Below are positions 49,033 through 60,941 of a stretch of 64,000 nt of DNA, in pieces; positions within the stretch are counted from its first letter, which is position 1; each line of letters opens with the position of its first letter. The notes beneath the pieces were generated by a model. That model was not told the origin of the DNA. It saw only the letters and a list, made by a program, of their open reading frames with translations, and searched no databases. The DNA lies in assembly GCA_016987375.1 (NCBI GenBank), contig PJRA01000160.1:671286-735285 (forward strand), in the 5' to 3' direction. This DNA comes from Brachionus koreanus. Taxonomy: Eukaryota; Rotifera; Eurotatoria; Ploima; Brachionidae. Both the position numbers and the translations under genes were made by a program.

Positions 49033-50228
49033 TTATTTGTTTTGCACAGCTTCAGTAATAAATAAATTGCTTAAGCTTTGAGATGTGAAATCTGTAATTT
49101 GCTGACAATAATTTTGAATTTGATTAGAAATAAGAAGAGTTTCGAGTCTTGAAATAGGAGGCAAAGGCTTAAATATTTTATTAATATCTTCTTCTGGCAA
49201 TGGAGGATCTCCTCGAGCTCGTCTTGCCGAGTTTTCAGCTTCTCTTTTTTGCAAATGCTGTTGTTTTAGATGGTTTTGTTTTTGAAGCTGTTTGTGGTAA
49301 TTTAAAAATTTAACAGTATCTGCAGTCAACTCATCAACATTGTCCATCAATGAACGCAAATTCTTTTCCAAAACACTACCAGTAGCCAAATCGAAAAAAT
49401 TTTGATGTTTCGGTCCTGGGTTCAAGTCTTCCAGCTCGCATAAAAGAGAGTTGACTAAATGAGAATTTCTGACAACTACTGGTAATTCTTCCATAAAATT
49501 TTCATGATTCAACTTGAAATCTTTAATACTGAAATAAAATAATTTGATCAATTTTTTTCATATTTTTGAGAAAAATATTTTACGCGTCGGGAGAAAAGTC
49601 TTTTCGGTTTTGCATCTCCATCATGTTAGGTGTTAGTCTGAATGCTTTAAAATAAACCGATCCATGTTGTGTTTTAAATGGATCTTAAATATAATTTTAA
49701 AAATTAAAATTATAATTGTCTCTTTTTAGTAGATTTACCATAAATGATAACAATTGAATCTTCTATTTCTTCTTGGTACATAAAATGGTCCTCAATAAAA
49801 TTTTTGTTTAAAAAATTGCCAAACAAACTGCTTCGGTACCATCCAATGATCAGATGATCGATATTTAAATGGCGGAAGGTTTTTAAATTATCAGTTATAA
49901 ATATACTAGATTGTTCATTGTAATCGGCACTATCAGCTTTTAAATTATTTGGTAGACCAAAGCAATTTGTTATTTCTATACGTTTTGAGTTGCCATCTTG
50001 TACTTGGACCATTCCAGTCAAAATACCTTGGACAAAATCGACTCCACCGCCAGATTCTTGAGTGTGCTTGATTATTTTTAGCAAAACTAATGCATCAACT
50101 TGAACGTAATCAACACGACTCTTAGCAATCTGATTAGCAGCGCTAACTGGAGTTTGAACATTTTCATTCAAGCTTGCTAATTGAGCAGTATGAGCTGATA
50201 CTTGCGAATTTTGCTGTTTTTGGGACAT
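49033..50228 (-). CDS. EIF3H: Eukaryotic translation initiation factor 3 subunit H
   Basis: Subunit of the eIF3 complex, which recruits the 40S ribosome to mRNA. Three exons: 49739-50228, 49584-49683, 49033-49528, giving 361 residues (human 352). The MPN domain is at about 40-170 (VQVDALVLLKIIKHTQES, VQGILTGMV, EITNCFGLP). HLIIGWYRSSLFGNFL has WY where active JAMM proteases have HxH, so it is a non-catalytic MPN protein as expected for eIF3h. The C-terminal helical half matches well: LTPNMMEMQNRKDFSPDA, ELPVVVRNSHLVNSLLCELE, GDPPLPEEDINKIFKPLPP, LLISNQIQNYCQQI. The N-terminal about 35 residues are Gln/Asn/Ser-rich and poorly conserved. The start is the first ATG. Confidence 0.95.
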
Positions 50229-52199
50229 TTTAATCTCTAAAAATAATTCTAAAAATTAGTTAATGAAACACGTTTACCTAAAGGAAGGTAAGCATTTTTT
50301 TAGAATAAATAATGAGTTTGATTAAACTAAATTAACCATGCGCCTGAAATGCTTTCAAATTGCAATATGCAATTTATTGAAAAATTTATTTCAAAAGTAT
50401 ATGAAAATTTGTTGTGCCTTATACATTCACTAATTTTTCACAATTGTAAGATAAATGGAAGTTATTAAAGTTTTGTTAAGAAATTAAAGCATAATATTTT
50501 TTTTTGACATGGACATTCTTTTCAATCAAATGATTATTATATTAATTGAGAAATTTTTTTTCAAATAGAATATTAAAAATAAAAAATTGACAATTCAATT
50601 TTTCATTTTTTAATAATTTTTCTTCCTTCACTTTTTTAAATTTTAAATATTAATTCAATTTCTATTTTATTTTTATATTTTTGTTTTAAAGCTTAAATCA
50701 GCATTATTTTAAATAAATTAAACTTAACTTTTGTATTTGTACTAATAAAAAAGCACAAGAAAAGCTTCAGTATGGTATATTCAATGTCTCTCACATAACT
50801 TAAAAATTGACAATTATTGTCTAAATTTTGATTTAATTTTGCAGCTGTCAAGGATGGCTCTATTGGTGATTACATGATAGTTTGGTTTCCAAACTTCAAA
50901 ATGTTGAAAAAAAGCATAGATGCTGGGAAATAGTAGTTTGCATGGATATTAGTGATAATTTTTCTGTACAGAAAATCTGTTAACACTGATCTCAAATCGG
51001 GAAGTTTGTGACGATCATGCTGTTGATTGAAGTAAGAAAAAATAAGTCAAATGCGACAATTGCACAATTAAAAGCTCTAACAGTCGCTTTTTTTTGTTTC
51101 GCCATTAGTTATAAAATCATGTCTGGCATAGAAAAGCGGCAGTGAAATTTGATGTGGAATTGATGCTTTTTGTCGATTGATTGTTCGACAGATTTCAAAC
51201 CCAAATCATTTATTGTAATTTAGACATAAGATTAGAAAAATTATTTTTTATTTAAATCATGGTTTTTTTCTAATTTTTAAATTAACACAAAAAGAAATAA
51301 CTAACAAAAAGGCTGCAAAATAAAAATTTTCTTTTCGAAAATCAAAAATTTATACTGAATGACTGAACTTTACAATATTTTTTTTTATTTCTATTTTATT
51401 TTTAAAATATATTCAGTTCTTTTTAATTTTTGGCATTTATTTATGTTATTGTAAAATAAAATGTTTGATTATTAAATTTTAAGCAAATTTATTATTAATA
51501 ATTTAAGCATTTTTGCAATTTTTAAAGCTTGAAAAAACACGACTTTTTTTAAATATTTCCATTTATTATTAGATAGTAAACTTTTGAAAAACAAAACTAA
51601 TGTTTGATTTTATTTTTAATCTTAAAAAAAAATATATAATTTCAAGTAATCTTACTTTTTTTTTAACACTTAAAAACCGGAGGGGTCTTTTGAAACCCTT
51701 TTGTAACCTCCTTTATTGGTTTTTTATTCAATAAATTTAATCGTTTTTTATATTTTTTTTTTTCAATCATATCTTAAATAAAAAATATTATAAAATTATT
51801 CAATTTTCATTGAAAAAAGTATTAAAAAAGATTTAAATAAAAGGGTCAAAAAAGTCCTCCGGTTATTGAGTGTTAATTTGATAAAAGTTAGAAGACAAAA
51901 AAAATGTCATCTAGAGAAAATAAATTTTTTAGACTTAACAGACCCAGGTCACAAGACCTTTAAATTATTCTTGATAAAATAAGCATTTGTGCACTTTTTG
52001 CAAAATTAATTTGCACAAAATTTCAAAATCGCAGACAAACATTAAATGAAAGAGAGAAAAATTAAAACGATCTTTTTTACAACAACTTTATGCTAATATA
52101 AAATATAGGCAAAAATTTATGAAAATAATCCAAAAGTTTTAAACTAAAACAAAAATTCCTAATTCATTGCAACTAATCGAGTTTGACTACAAGTATATC
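50229..52199. other. Divergent spacer eIF3h-PHF10 with a MITE-like element
   Basis: About 2 kb between divergent genes, containing both promoters and the TTAA-flanked inverted-repeat element at 51663-51876. A diverged copy of the PITPNM-intron foldback arm lies at 51188-51222. No coding exon was seen. Confidence 0.55.
51663..51876. mobile_element. 214-bp MITE-like element with TTAA ends
   Basis: The left end TTAACACTTAAAAACCGGAG and the right end (reverse complement TTAACACTCAATAACCGGAG) form terminal inverted repeats that continue for about 37 bases with several mismatches, through GG-TCTTTTGAAACCC against GACTTTTTTGACCC. Both ends abut TTAA, as expected for a TTAA target-site duplication of the piggyBac type. 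The roughly 140-base core is AT-rich and non-coding. The family assignment is inference; canonical piggyBac ends start CCY, here CACT. Confidence 0.6.
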
Positions 52200-55100
52200 A
52201 TGGAAGTCGAACCATCGGTATCGGTCCTGGCGAGCACTTCAAACAATGCCAAGACAACAGAGACTAGCATTCGGCCTAATCAGCGAAGTATGAGCCGCAG
52301 ATCGGTTTCAAGTACATCAACAGCATCATCGGGTAAATCAAGGCGCTCTAGACCTAAAAGCGAGTCTATCGAAGAGCAAGTTAAATTCGAAATAGGATCG
52401 GTTAGCAGCGAAAGTCTTACGAGCTCAACAACTGACATCGACATCGAGGATCCTAATCAAGAGCCCGAAAACCTCAAAACTCCTAAAACCAAAAACAGTC
52501 GAACTCCTCGTAATTCTAGAAAGTCATTGCAAATTTTAAACAACAAAGCATCAAATAACACATGTACGGTCAAAACTAAACTTAGCCAAATCGAAGAAGA
52601 TCCTGTAAGTGAGTCAAAAAAGTATAAAAAAAAAACTAAAGTGAACAATTTGGATGAAAACACTTTGGATGGTTTTAATGCGACTAACAAAAAAAACTTT
52701 AAAGAAAAATCCCAGCCTGATGAAAACACTCAAGACACAGAAGCTACATCGTCCATTTCGTCGGTTCAAAATGAAAATTCAAAATCAGAGTCTCAGTCAA
52801 AGCTTGATCAACTTGATGAAACCACTAATGATTGTGATTCTACTTTGAAAAATGACTTGGACGAAGATAACAAACCAGTAATCGATTCCAATGAAGGAAA
52901 TGAACCCAAGAAAAAGAGAAAAAAAAGAACCAGTATCATGCTTCATCATAATCTTAATTTGAACTTTAGCAAGGACGGGTTTGTATTATTTTTCTTTTTA
53001 ACTTTTATTCATAAAATTGAAATATTTTTAAAATTTGCTATTTGCTCAAAAGCGCCAAATTTCAAAACTATATTTAAGAGAAATTATTAATTATTTTTGT
53101 TTATTATCAAAAATTAGATTTGCTTTATTTTATGAGATTTGAGCTAAATTAAGCAACTTGCTTTTTGCTATTTTATATCTCACAAAGGTTATTTTCGTTA
53201 AAAAAAATACAGTTAAAAAATAAATAAAAAAATGTCATTTTATGATTTCAATTTAACTATTCAATGATTTTATTTTTTTATTTAAAATAAAAAATAAAAG
53301 AATAGAAAATATTTAAGGTATCGAATAAATGCGTTTTTTAGTTTAAATTTAGATATTCAAAAATTACATCTAAATTTGTTCAAAAAATTTTGAGCTTGAA
53401 ATAAAAAAATTAAAGAGAAAAATAATCGTACAGTACTTTATCAAATAAAAGAAAGTTCGGCCATCAAAGTGTTTCTTCTATTTGAAAATATTTTAGTCTA
53501 AAAAAAGGAATTTATCATTTTTTTTTCTTCTATTCGAATTGAAAAATAGATGCTTTACATGCCTAAAAAAAAGAATTTTTTTTGTGAATTTTCTTTTATT
53601 CGGGTCACTTTTTTAGACTAAAATATTTTCGTATAGAAGAAACATTTGGATTACTGAACTTTCTTTTATTTGGTGAAATACGGTCAAATAAAACTTTACC
53701 GTATTATAGTCTGTTCATAGTACTATCATTAAAGACAATTTCTATTTTTTTTTAAATTTTTTAATAAGATGTAACCAAGAGCTAATTACTAAGAGAATAA
53801 GCTTAATATTTGTATTTTAATAATTAATTAAATTAATTAAAAAAAATAATAATGAGCTAAAGCAAGCAGACTTGCAAAGATGTCTTGCTAGGAAGACAAC
53901 TATGGTAGCTACATACATCGAAAACTAGACTCTTCTACAAGGACATAATTGGTATGAATGCTTCATAATTTGGAACTATTTAATTAATCTAAATATTTAA
54001 TTAATTTTTAGTTAAAAGATTAAAAATTTAATATTTAAATTACATTATAAAAACAGGCTTAGAATGAGCTTTTTTAGCCTCACTAGAACAAGATTAATTG
54101 AATGAATGAACAAATATATAAATAAATTTGTTTTTCAATTAATTTTTAGTGAAAAAAATAATTACATTTTTAAAGAATAAACATTATTTAGTCGTGTTTT
54201 TTTTTTCGATATGAAATTTTTAGTTATACAGCAAAAAATTATGTAATAAAATTAGCGTTAATTTAAATGAATTATTTATTAATATAAACTAATCATAATT
54301 AATTTTTTTAAAATTTATTTAATAGGAATTAGATTTTGAAGTATTCAGAAAAGCATGTCGTGAAATTTAGGCCCATTAACAACTAAAGAAATCAAATATC
54401 TGTTTATTTTCATGGAAAGATTGAATTTTCGATCTCACTTTTTGACTTTCAAGACATCCTTGCAATATATCGTTAAAAATAAAAGCACCAAACGAGTTAT
54501 TTGACTGGTTTTTCTAAATTTAAAATCCTCATATCTTTTGAACAGATTGTACAAATTTTCCTGAATGAAAAATTATCATTCGGTAAAAAAAAATTTCCTT
54601 TAACGAATTCAATTTTTGCTGTCAATTATATTTGAGAAAAACTTGTAAAAATTCAACTTATCCTTCGAAGCCATTTAAAATTATGATAAACTTTATAAAA
54701 AAAAAAGTCATTTTTGTTCATTTAATTAATTTATTTATTGTCTTATATAAAAAAAATATTAATCTCAAACTTTTAAGTTCGCTTTTTTCTGTTTCGAATT
54801 TGTTTGTATACAAATGGCCGATGAGTGATGAAGAACTTGATGAATTCGACGACTTATTAGATTCAAAGCAAGCAAAAAAAAATAATATCGACTCAACTAG
54901 AGAAGAAAACTTGTTAAAATATACGAATAAAATTCTAGCCACATCTCGTATCGACGAATTGTACATACTTCAAGAACAAGTAAGCGAATATTTGGGTGTT
55001 AAGTCTTTCAAGCGAAAGTATCCAGGTAATAAAAAAATTCACTATTTAATATTTTATTCTAATTTCTTATTCAAGACATTTTTCGACGATTGATTGATGT

Positions 55101-58100
55101 CAAAGAGAGAGAATTTTTGCTCCGAAAAATGCAGGTTGTCAGTGAGTCTCAATGTGACTTGGGATTGACTGCTCTCAAACTAAACGAGTGTTTAGACCTG
55201 ATGGCTTTTGACTATCCTGAAAAATATAAAGAATTTGACGACTATTTTAGCGAAAAACGACGGCGAGCTATTGCCACAAGTGCGTTCCAAGCTGCCTCTC
55301 TGGCTTTAGCTAGAAACAAATCGGAAATTTTTGACGCACCTAAGTCGAGCAATTCCCGAACGGTAAGTCTTTGATTGTTAAACAAAACACTTTGGTTAAT
55401 TTGGCTAAAGAAATTGATCAAATAGAACTTGAGCGATAAAGACAAAATGAAGGAAATGATCAAGAAAGCAGCTGAATCAGTAGCAGCTTATAATTCACAA
55501 ATACAAAAAGAAAAACTTGACGAAAGAAAATCTTTCTATGATCTTCAAACAATGGTAAGTGAAGTCTAATTTAACAAGCTATTGAAAAGAAAAAAAATTT
55601 TAATACTCGTTTGAATTTTTTTCTCACAATAAAATTTTTATCTAAAATTCAAATTTAGAACTTTTTCATGAGATTTGGATATATAACATTAGATATTTTA
55701 TTTGAACTAATCAATTGAAAAAAACTTCTGTTTAACTAGAATAAAATAAACTCAACTGATCTTCCATATTTTTTCTTTTTTATAATTGTATACTGTTAGC
55801 CTTGATTGATAAACACAACATTTTCTTTCAAAGAAAATGTTCATCGCAATCCTTATGAAGTTATAAAATATACATTTGAAATAACTTATATTTATACTAA
55901 AAAAGATTTGTAAACTGTTTTACTTTTAAATTAGTTCCGATCTAATTTCTAATTTTTATTATTCGTTTTTTTTTTTATTCATTTGACTCAAAAGGGCTGA
56001 TTTCCAATCTTCAATTATTGTTATTAAAAATATTATAGGCACTGAAAAATCATTTTGAGTACTTCCTCAATTGAAGGATAAGATTTTTATTTAAAAAAAT
56101 AATCTATAATCAAAATATTTTTAGTTTATTTATTTGTATTTCTCCATCAAGGTAATGCTCCTTCAGATAAAAAAAATAGCGAACAAGAAATAAAGTTAAA
56201 TAAGATTAAATAAAAAAAATAAGTAAAAACATATATAGAATAAATAAAATAGGTTAAAAGAATATTCTAATAGAATAAGGTCAAGAGAATTATTGAAATA
56301 GAAAATTTCTTTTTGTTCTTAATTTTTAAAAAACCAAACAGAGTTTGTATAAGCTTTTTTAGCTTCTCTAAAAATGAATATAAATAAATTTATTTTTCAA
56401 TTAATTTTTACTGAAAAAAATTATTGTGTTGTTTGTAAGTGCCATAGATGCGTTTTTCTCAAACAGGGTAGTTGTGCGTAGAAACAAGTTCCCATAAAAT
56501 CTGATGAAATCTAAATCAACCGAAATCAAAGTTCAATGGAACAGGCTACTTTGGCTTCACGCGGCTAAATTGCGTCAATGGGCTGAGACACTTCATTTTA
56601 GGTGATGACGCATTAACTAATCATCTACTATTCTATATTCAAAAAACTAGTATATCTGAAACCGACTCCACTTTCTAATTGTTACCTTTTTATTTCTTTT
56701 TTTTCATTCCAGAGCCATCAAATATTTTGCTTGGTTTTTTTTATTTTTTTATACATTTTTACTTAATTTTATCGAGACATCTAAGAATACATTCACCAGA
56801 CTCACCAATTGAGCCTAATTTTTAAATTCAATTCTAAGAAGAAATGAAGTTTAAACGAAGGCTTAAATCATTTGAACGAACCTGAGAAAAATGTTCGACA
56901 TCATTTTTTCCATCTCTAATTATGCATTTGTATACTTTGTCAATTTGTATATTTGTCTTGGTAAAAAATTCATATTAGTCATGCTATTAACATTCTTGTA
57001 GGCAATTACGATTTGAAAAAAATTGAGTTAATTCGTCTTTTATGTCTTACTCAAAAGAAAGAAAGAATTTAACATGGACAAAGCTCTCTATCTATAATTT
57101 CTTTTATTTGTGTCTTGTTTTGAATTTCTGTTGAACAAAGTTACTTGCTAAAAAATTTTTTTTTCAAACTAGGTAATTTTTTCAATTTATAAAATAAAAT
57201 TCAAACGAGTATTTAAATATTGTTTTTTTTTTAATTTTAAAAAATAAATTTGATTAGGAAGGCTTGTGTGAAATAAATTTTCTTAATAATTTTTGCATTA
57301 AAACTAAAGAAAAGATTTTTTTTTTGCTAAAGAAAATAAACTTTTATGTTTTAAACTTTTTAAATAATTTTAAGAGAGTACAAATTCCACAAACAAAACT
57401 GAAAGCAAAAGGTGATAGTTTATTCTGTAATGATAAAAAAGGTCACTATCCAGTTTCCCTTCTTCCCGGTCAATTTCAATACTATTACAAAAATTACACA
57501 TCTCATGAGCTTAATTATCTTCCGCTTGATACTGTAATATACGCACCGCCAATTCCGGACAAATTGAAATACATTGAATGGAAAAAAAATCTCAACAAGC
57601 CGAAACAAAGCGAGCCTATTCGAAGAATAATCGAATCCCGGTCAGCTAAAACAGAAATTTCCTTTGAGAAAATAGATACTCCTTTTAAGAATGCCGAACC
57701 CAGTCGACAGCCGATACGAATAACTGCATCGGCTGCTCCTACCATTGCCAAGTTGATCAACTGTACCAATCAAGTTTGTCACATATGTAATAAAGGCTCT
57801 CAAATAAACCAAAATTCATCTTTTATCGAAAACAATCAGTTGATGGTTACTTGTTCGTCATGTAACAAACATATTCATCCGGACTGTCTCGAGCTAAATC
57901 CAACCTTGGTTGACTGGACTTGTATCAGAAACTATAGTTGGCAGTGCATCGAATGCAAGTTATGCAGCAAATGTAACAAGTCAAATGATGAAGACAAGAT
58001 GATGTTTTGCGACAGATGTGACCGAGGCTTCCATACTTACTGCGCTAATGTAGAAAATGTGCCAAACGGCTCTTGGCTTTGTAAATCGTGCACTGAATTT

Positions 58101-58606
58101 ACGGACAAATTAAATGCCATTCAAGAAAAAATAAACAATTCAAAGGCTCAACTCAAACAAGAAATAAGCACACCGAATAAGATTAAATTAAATTTGAAGC
58201 AAAAATTGAGTGCAAGTCTTACGCCAACAGCAACACCAAATAATGGTGAGAAACGTGGACGTGGACGACCGCCTGGTTCAGCCAATAAGCCTAAAGATCC
58301 AAATCAGCCTAAAAAAATGTTAGTCATAAATAAATTAAATTAGTTTTTAAGTAATTTTTATTTTTATGTAGCAAAACGCCGCGAGGACAAAAAATAAAAG
58401 AAACGGTTAATGGATTTTATTCGAATTCGAACAGTCAAATGTACAGTCTTCAGTCACCAATGACCAACAGCAATCTTCAATTCGATGATGAGTTTAATGA
58501 AAGCTTGGTAAATTATGAGGGAAATTATGATATGCAATACGGTAGTGTAAACTCGACGACTTATTTTCAAATGGACGAAACATCCAATAGTCAATTTCAG
58601 TTTTAG
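52200..58606 (+). CDS. PHF10: PHF10/BAF45a-type SWI/SNF subunit with tandem PHD fingers
   Basis: Chromatin-remodelling (PBAF) subunit that reads histone tails. Exons: 52200-52978, 54778-55025, 55076-55362, 55426-55554, 57375-58318, 58372-58606; all phases agree, giving 873 residues (human PHF10 is 498). ATG at 52200 was chosen because the frame upstream begins only with TTG. The first 260 residues are Ser/Thr/Lys-rich and disordered, with a basic KKKRKKR stretch. The SAY region follows: VYKWP, LYILQEQVSEYLGVKSFKRK, ESQCDLGLTALKLNE, IKKAAESVAAYNSQI, SFYDLQT, YPVSLLPGQFQYYYKNY and LNYLPLDT match PHF10 and fly SAYP. Two PHD fingers lie at about 616-720 (CHIC to CKSC). An AT-hook (RGRGRPPG, near 775) follows, then a Ser/Asn/Gln-rich tail. 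Introns 1 and 4 are about 1.8 kb each. A poly(A) signal lies at 58781. Confidence 0.9.
53442..53672. repeat. Foldback element, about 65-bp inverted repeat
   Basis: The arms at 53442-53506 and 53609-53672 match in inverted orientation: CAAATAAAAGAAAGTTC, TGTTTCTTCTAT and GAAAATATTTTAGTCTAAAA are exact in both, with about 11 variable bases between the first two. The loop is about 100 bases. It lies in intron 1 of PHF10 and could fold into a long hairpin in the pre-mRNA. It is probably a MITE; outer boundaries are not sharp. Confidence 0.7.
54067..54164 (+). repeat. Dispersed direct repeat, copy 1 (PHF10 intron 1)
   Basis: Shares AGCTTTTTTAGC at its start and AAATAAATTT, TTTTTCAATTAATTTTTA and TGAAAAAAA at its end with 56352-56425. 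The copy here is about 25 bases longer in the middle. No terminal inverted repeats were seen. Confidence 0.55.
56352..56425 (+). repeat. Dispersed direct repeat, copy 2 (PHF10 intron 4)
   Basis: Second copy of the repeat at 54067-54164, same orientation. The bases following it (about 56430-56620) are less AT-rich than the rest of the intron and could be the body of a larger element; nothing recognisable was read in them. Confidence 0.55.
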
Positions 58607-58780
58607 TCTTTTTAGTTGTTGTTGTTGTTGATTTTTGCTGTCGAAATGTAATCTATTAACGAAATACTTGTGATGGGCCGGGAAATTTTTATTTTGATGC
58701 TGTTGAGCAAATTTAAAATAGAGCAAATTACTGTTTTCATGAGGATTTGAAAATATATTTTCGATTTTTTTTCATTTTTA

Positions 58781-58786
58781 AATAAA
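58781..58786 (+). terminator. Poly(A) signal of PHF10
   Basis: AATAAA 175 bases after the PHF10 stop codon on the coding strand. Confidence 0.5.
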
Positions 58787-59014
58787 AAAGCCTCTTTTTT
58801 TTTCATTCTGTCATTTCAAGTAAATTTTGTTTATTTTTCATTTTATTTTAGAATGTTGTAAATAAAAGATTTATAAACTCTAGAAATAAATTTTAAAACA
58901 ATTTTAAATAATCAATTAAATATAAATAACAGATTGAAAACTTATTAAAAATTTGAATTAAATTTTTTTTTGATAAAATTAATATTAAGGTTTACGTGTA
59001 GTAAAACTACTGAA

Positions 59015-59996
59015 GGGCGGGAAACTGGTTTGTAAATGGAGCCGTTAGATCTTTATCTTTTATAATTTTTTGTCTTTAATAACCAATGACAATCCTAAAT
59101 GGCTCGTTAATAAGTTTTTCCCTATTGTCCAAAAATTTTTTCTTTGATTCAATGGTTTAGGCTCAAACAAAATTGATACACTACTCTACTGAAAATCACC
59201 AATGTCTAATATGTAAAAATTTGATTTGTTTTTTAGACTTAATCATTGAACATAAGCATACAAGCAAACCTTAAGAGCACATTATTTTTTTATGACTTTG
59301 ATCAGGTTGAGTTAAGTCTTCAAATTTTATACAAAAAAATTAATCATCAAGTAAAATTAAATTTCCGTGATTTTTTGGTTAACATAAAAAAAATTGCTGA
59401 TCATTTTTTAAATTAATTTTTATAAAAAAAACTATAATTTACATAAAAAATTATTATAATTTTACGAAAAAAACTCTTAGCTTAAAAATAATTTATTTAG
59501 CTTAAAAATTATAATTGAATTAATGAAAAAGTTTACCTGTCAAAAACAGTAAAAGAATAATTGAGTGATCTTTGAATTTTATTACAGATAATATACGAAG
59601 AAAAATATTTATTAAAATGAGATTTTTTAAAAAAGCTTTAAATTTAAAAATTCGTTCTGACTCGATCAGTTAAATAGAATAATTTCTTAGTATGGTATAG
59701 TATAGTGGTTTATTGCAACGCATAAATGCGTAAATCTGACAACAGATTATGTGCAAAAAATATAATGAAAGTTTTTGTCTATTTTTGCTTTAAAAAAATC
59801 ACTAGATTAAGGTCATCTTTCCTTAAGTTCTTGCTAAGTTTCAGTCAAGAAACGATGCTTAAGCTTCTTTTTAGGTATTTTTGATTTTTAATCATGTCCA
59901 TGTGAGTCAGCATGTCCAATATAAGTTGAAACCCTGCACTTAACAAACCTAACCGGTTCAGCAAACTGGTTTCATTTTTAAACCGGTTTCCCACCC
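59015..59996. repeat. Element bounded by 29-bp inverted repeats (about 980 bp)
   Basis: The left arm 59015-59043 (starts GGGCGGGAAACTGGTTT) matches the reverse complement of 59968-59996 (starts GGGTGGGAAACCGGTTT) at about 23 of 29 bases. The interior has no long open frame. The right side also carries extra AACCGGTT and AAACTGGTTT units. It is possibly a degraded non-autonomous DNA transposon; no target-site duplication was identified. Confidence 0.5.
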
Positions 59997-60736
59997 ATAT
60001 TCCAAATAATTGACTTTAAATAATTAATTTGAATACTTAAAAAAAATTTCTTGACCGCACCCTATCAAAGATTTAAAAAAAAAATCTAGTAAACTCATGC
60101 TCAAATATGCATATCCTAATAGTATTGCATCAATTCTGATAGAGAATTATTTCTTCTATATAAAAGTAGCTTATTTAAGATATGTCTTTTGGTCAAAAAA
60201 TGGTAAATTTAGGTTTTTTATTATTTTTGTATCTGTATGTTTGTTTAAGATTTTAAAAATGAGTTAAAAAAGGTGATTTTAAAAATTATAATTTTTAATT
60301 ATTACAAAAATAAATGATAATTTAATTCTTAATGGCAAAATTATGTTATTTATTTTTATAAAATTGAATTGTTTCAAATGTCAAAAAAATCAAGACGATT
60401 TATTAAGAGCTCGCAATTTGCAATTTGTATTCGTACTGAATTTCACATATAATTTTCAACTAAATGAACTGTTGAAGTTGATAAATTTTAGCGAATAATT
60501 TTTAATTCTACTTAAAATATCTTTATTTTAAAATAACTTAATTTTAGTTTTATGAACTTTAAAAACTTTAAAAAAATATATAATTATAACAACAACGTTT
60601 CTAAATTAACCTTTAAATTATTTTGAAAATCATCTAAATTAAAATTTAATAAAATAAAAAAGTTAAAAATGGCTACAAAGCTTTAAATGAAAGAGGATAA
60701 CGAGTTAAGCTAATTTAATTCTTTAAAATTGGAATT

Positions 60737-60763
60737 TTGCGCAAGTCTGGTACTGTTGCGCAA
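60737..60763. promoter_or_regulatory. Paired TTGCGCAA sites
   Basis: Palindromic TTGCGCAA at 60737-60744 and 60756-60763, about 180-200 bases upstream of the small ORF at 60942. TTGCGCAA is the consensus C/EBP half-site palindrome. CG-containing 8-mers repeated this closely are unusual in such AT-rich DNA. Confidence 0.4.
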
Positions 60764-60941
60764 TTTTTATTTTACTCTTATTTGATTAAAACTTCACTTT
60801 TAATTAATAATTGAATTCTAATTTAAAAAAAAAAGGAACCGAATTTTTTTATTTTTGACACTTATTATTTCAATTTTTTTTAATTAATGTAATTTTAGAA
60901 ATATAAAAAAGCAACTTTTTCTTAAAAAAAATGAAAATAAA

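Larger units (their letters stand above)
58607..60941. other. Spacer after PHF10 with a long inverted-repeat element
   Basis: Contains a (GTT)n run in the PHF10 3' UTR (about 58615-58630), the PHF10 poly(A) signal AATAAA at 58781-58786, the inverted-repeat element 59015-59996, and paired TTGCGCAA sites at 60737-60763. No convincing coding exon was seen. Confidence 0.55.

Noticed and set aside
43965..50228. Operon of YRDC, ALG11 and eIF3h
   Set aside because: Same strand, but gaps are 332 and 978 bases, and a poly(A) hexamer follows ALG11. No spliced-leader acceptor could be shown, so independent transcription is simpler.
58454..58806. Minus-strand open frames over the PHF10 3' end
   Set aside because: Antisense to the last PHF10 exon and its UTR; Gln/Asn runs come from the (GTT)n repeat.
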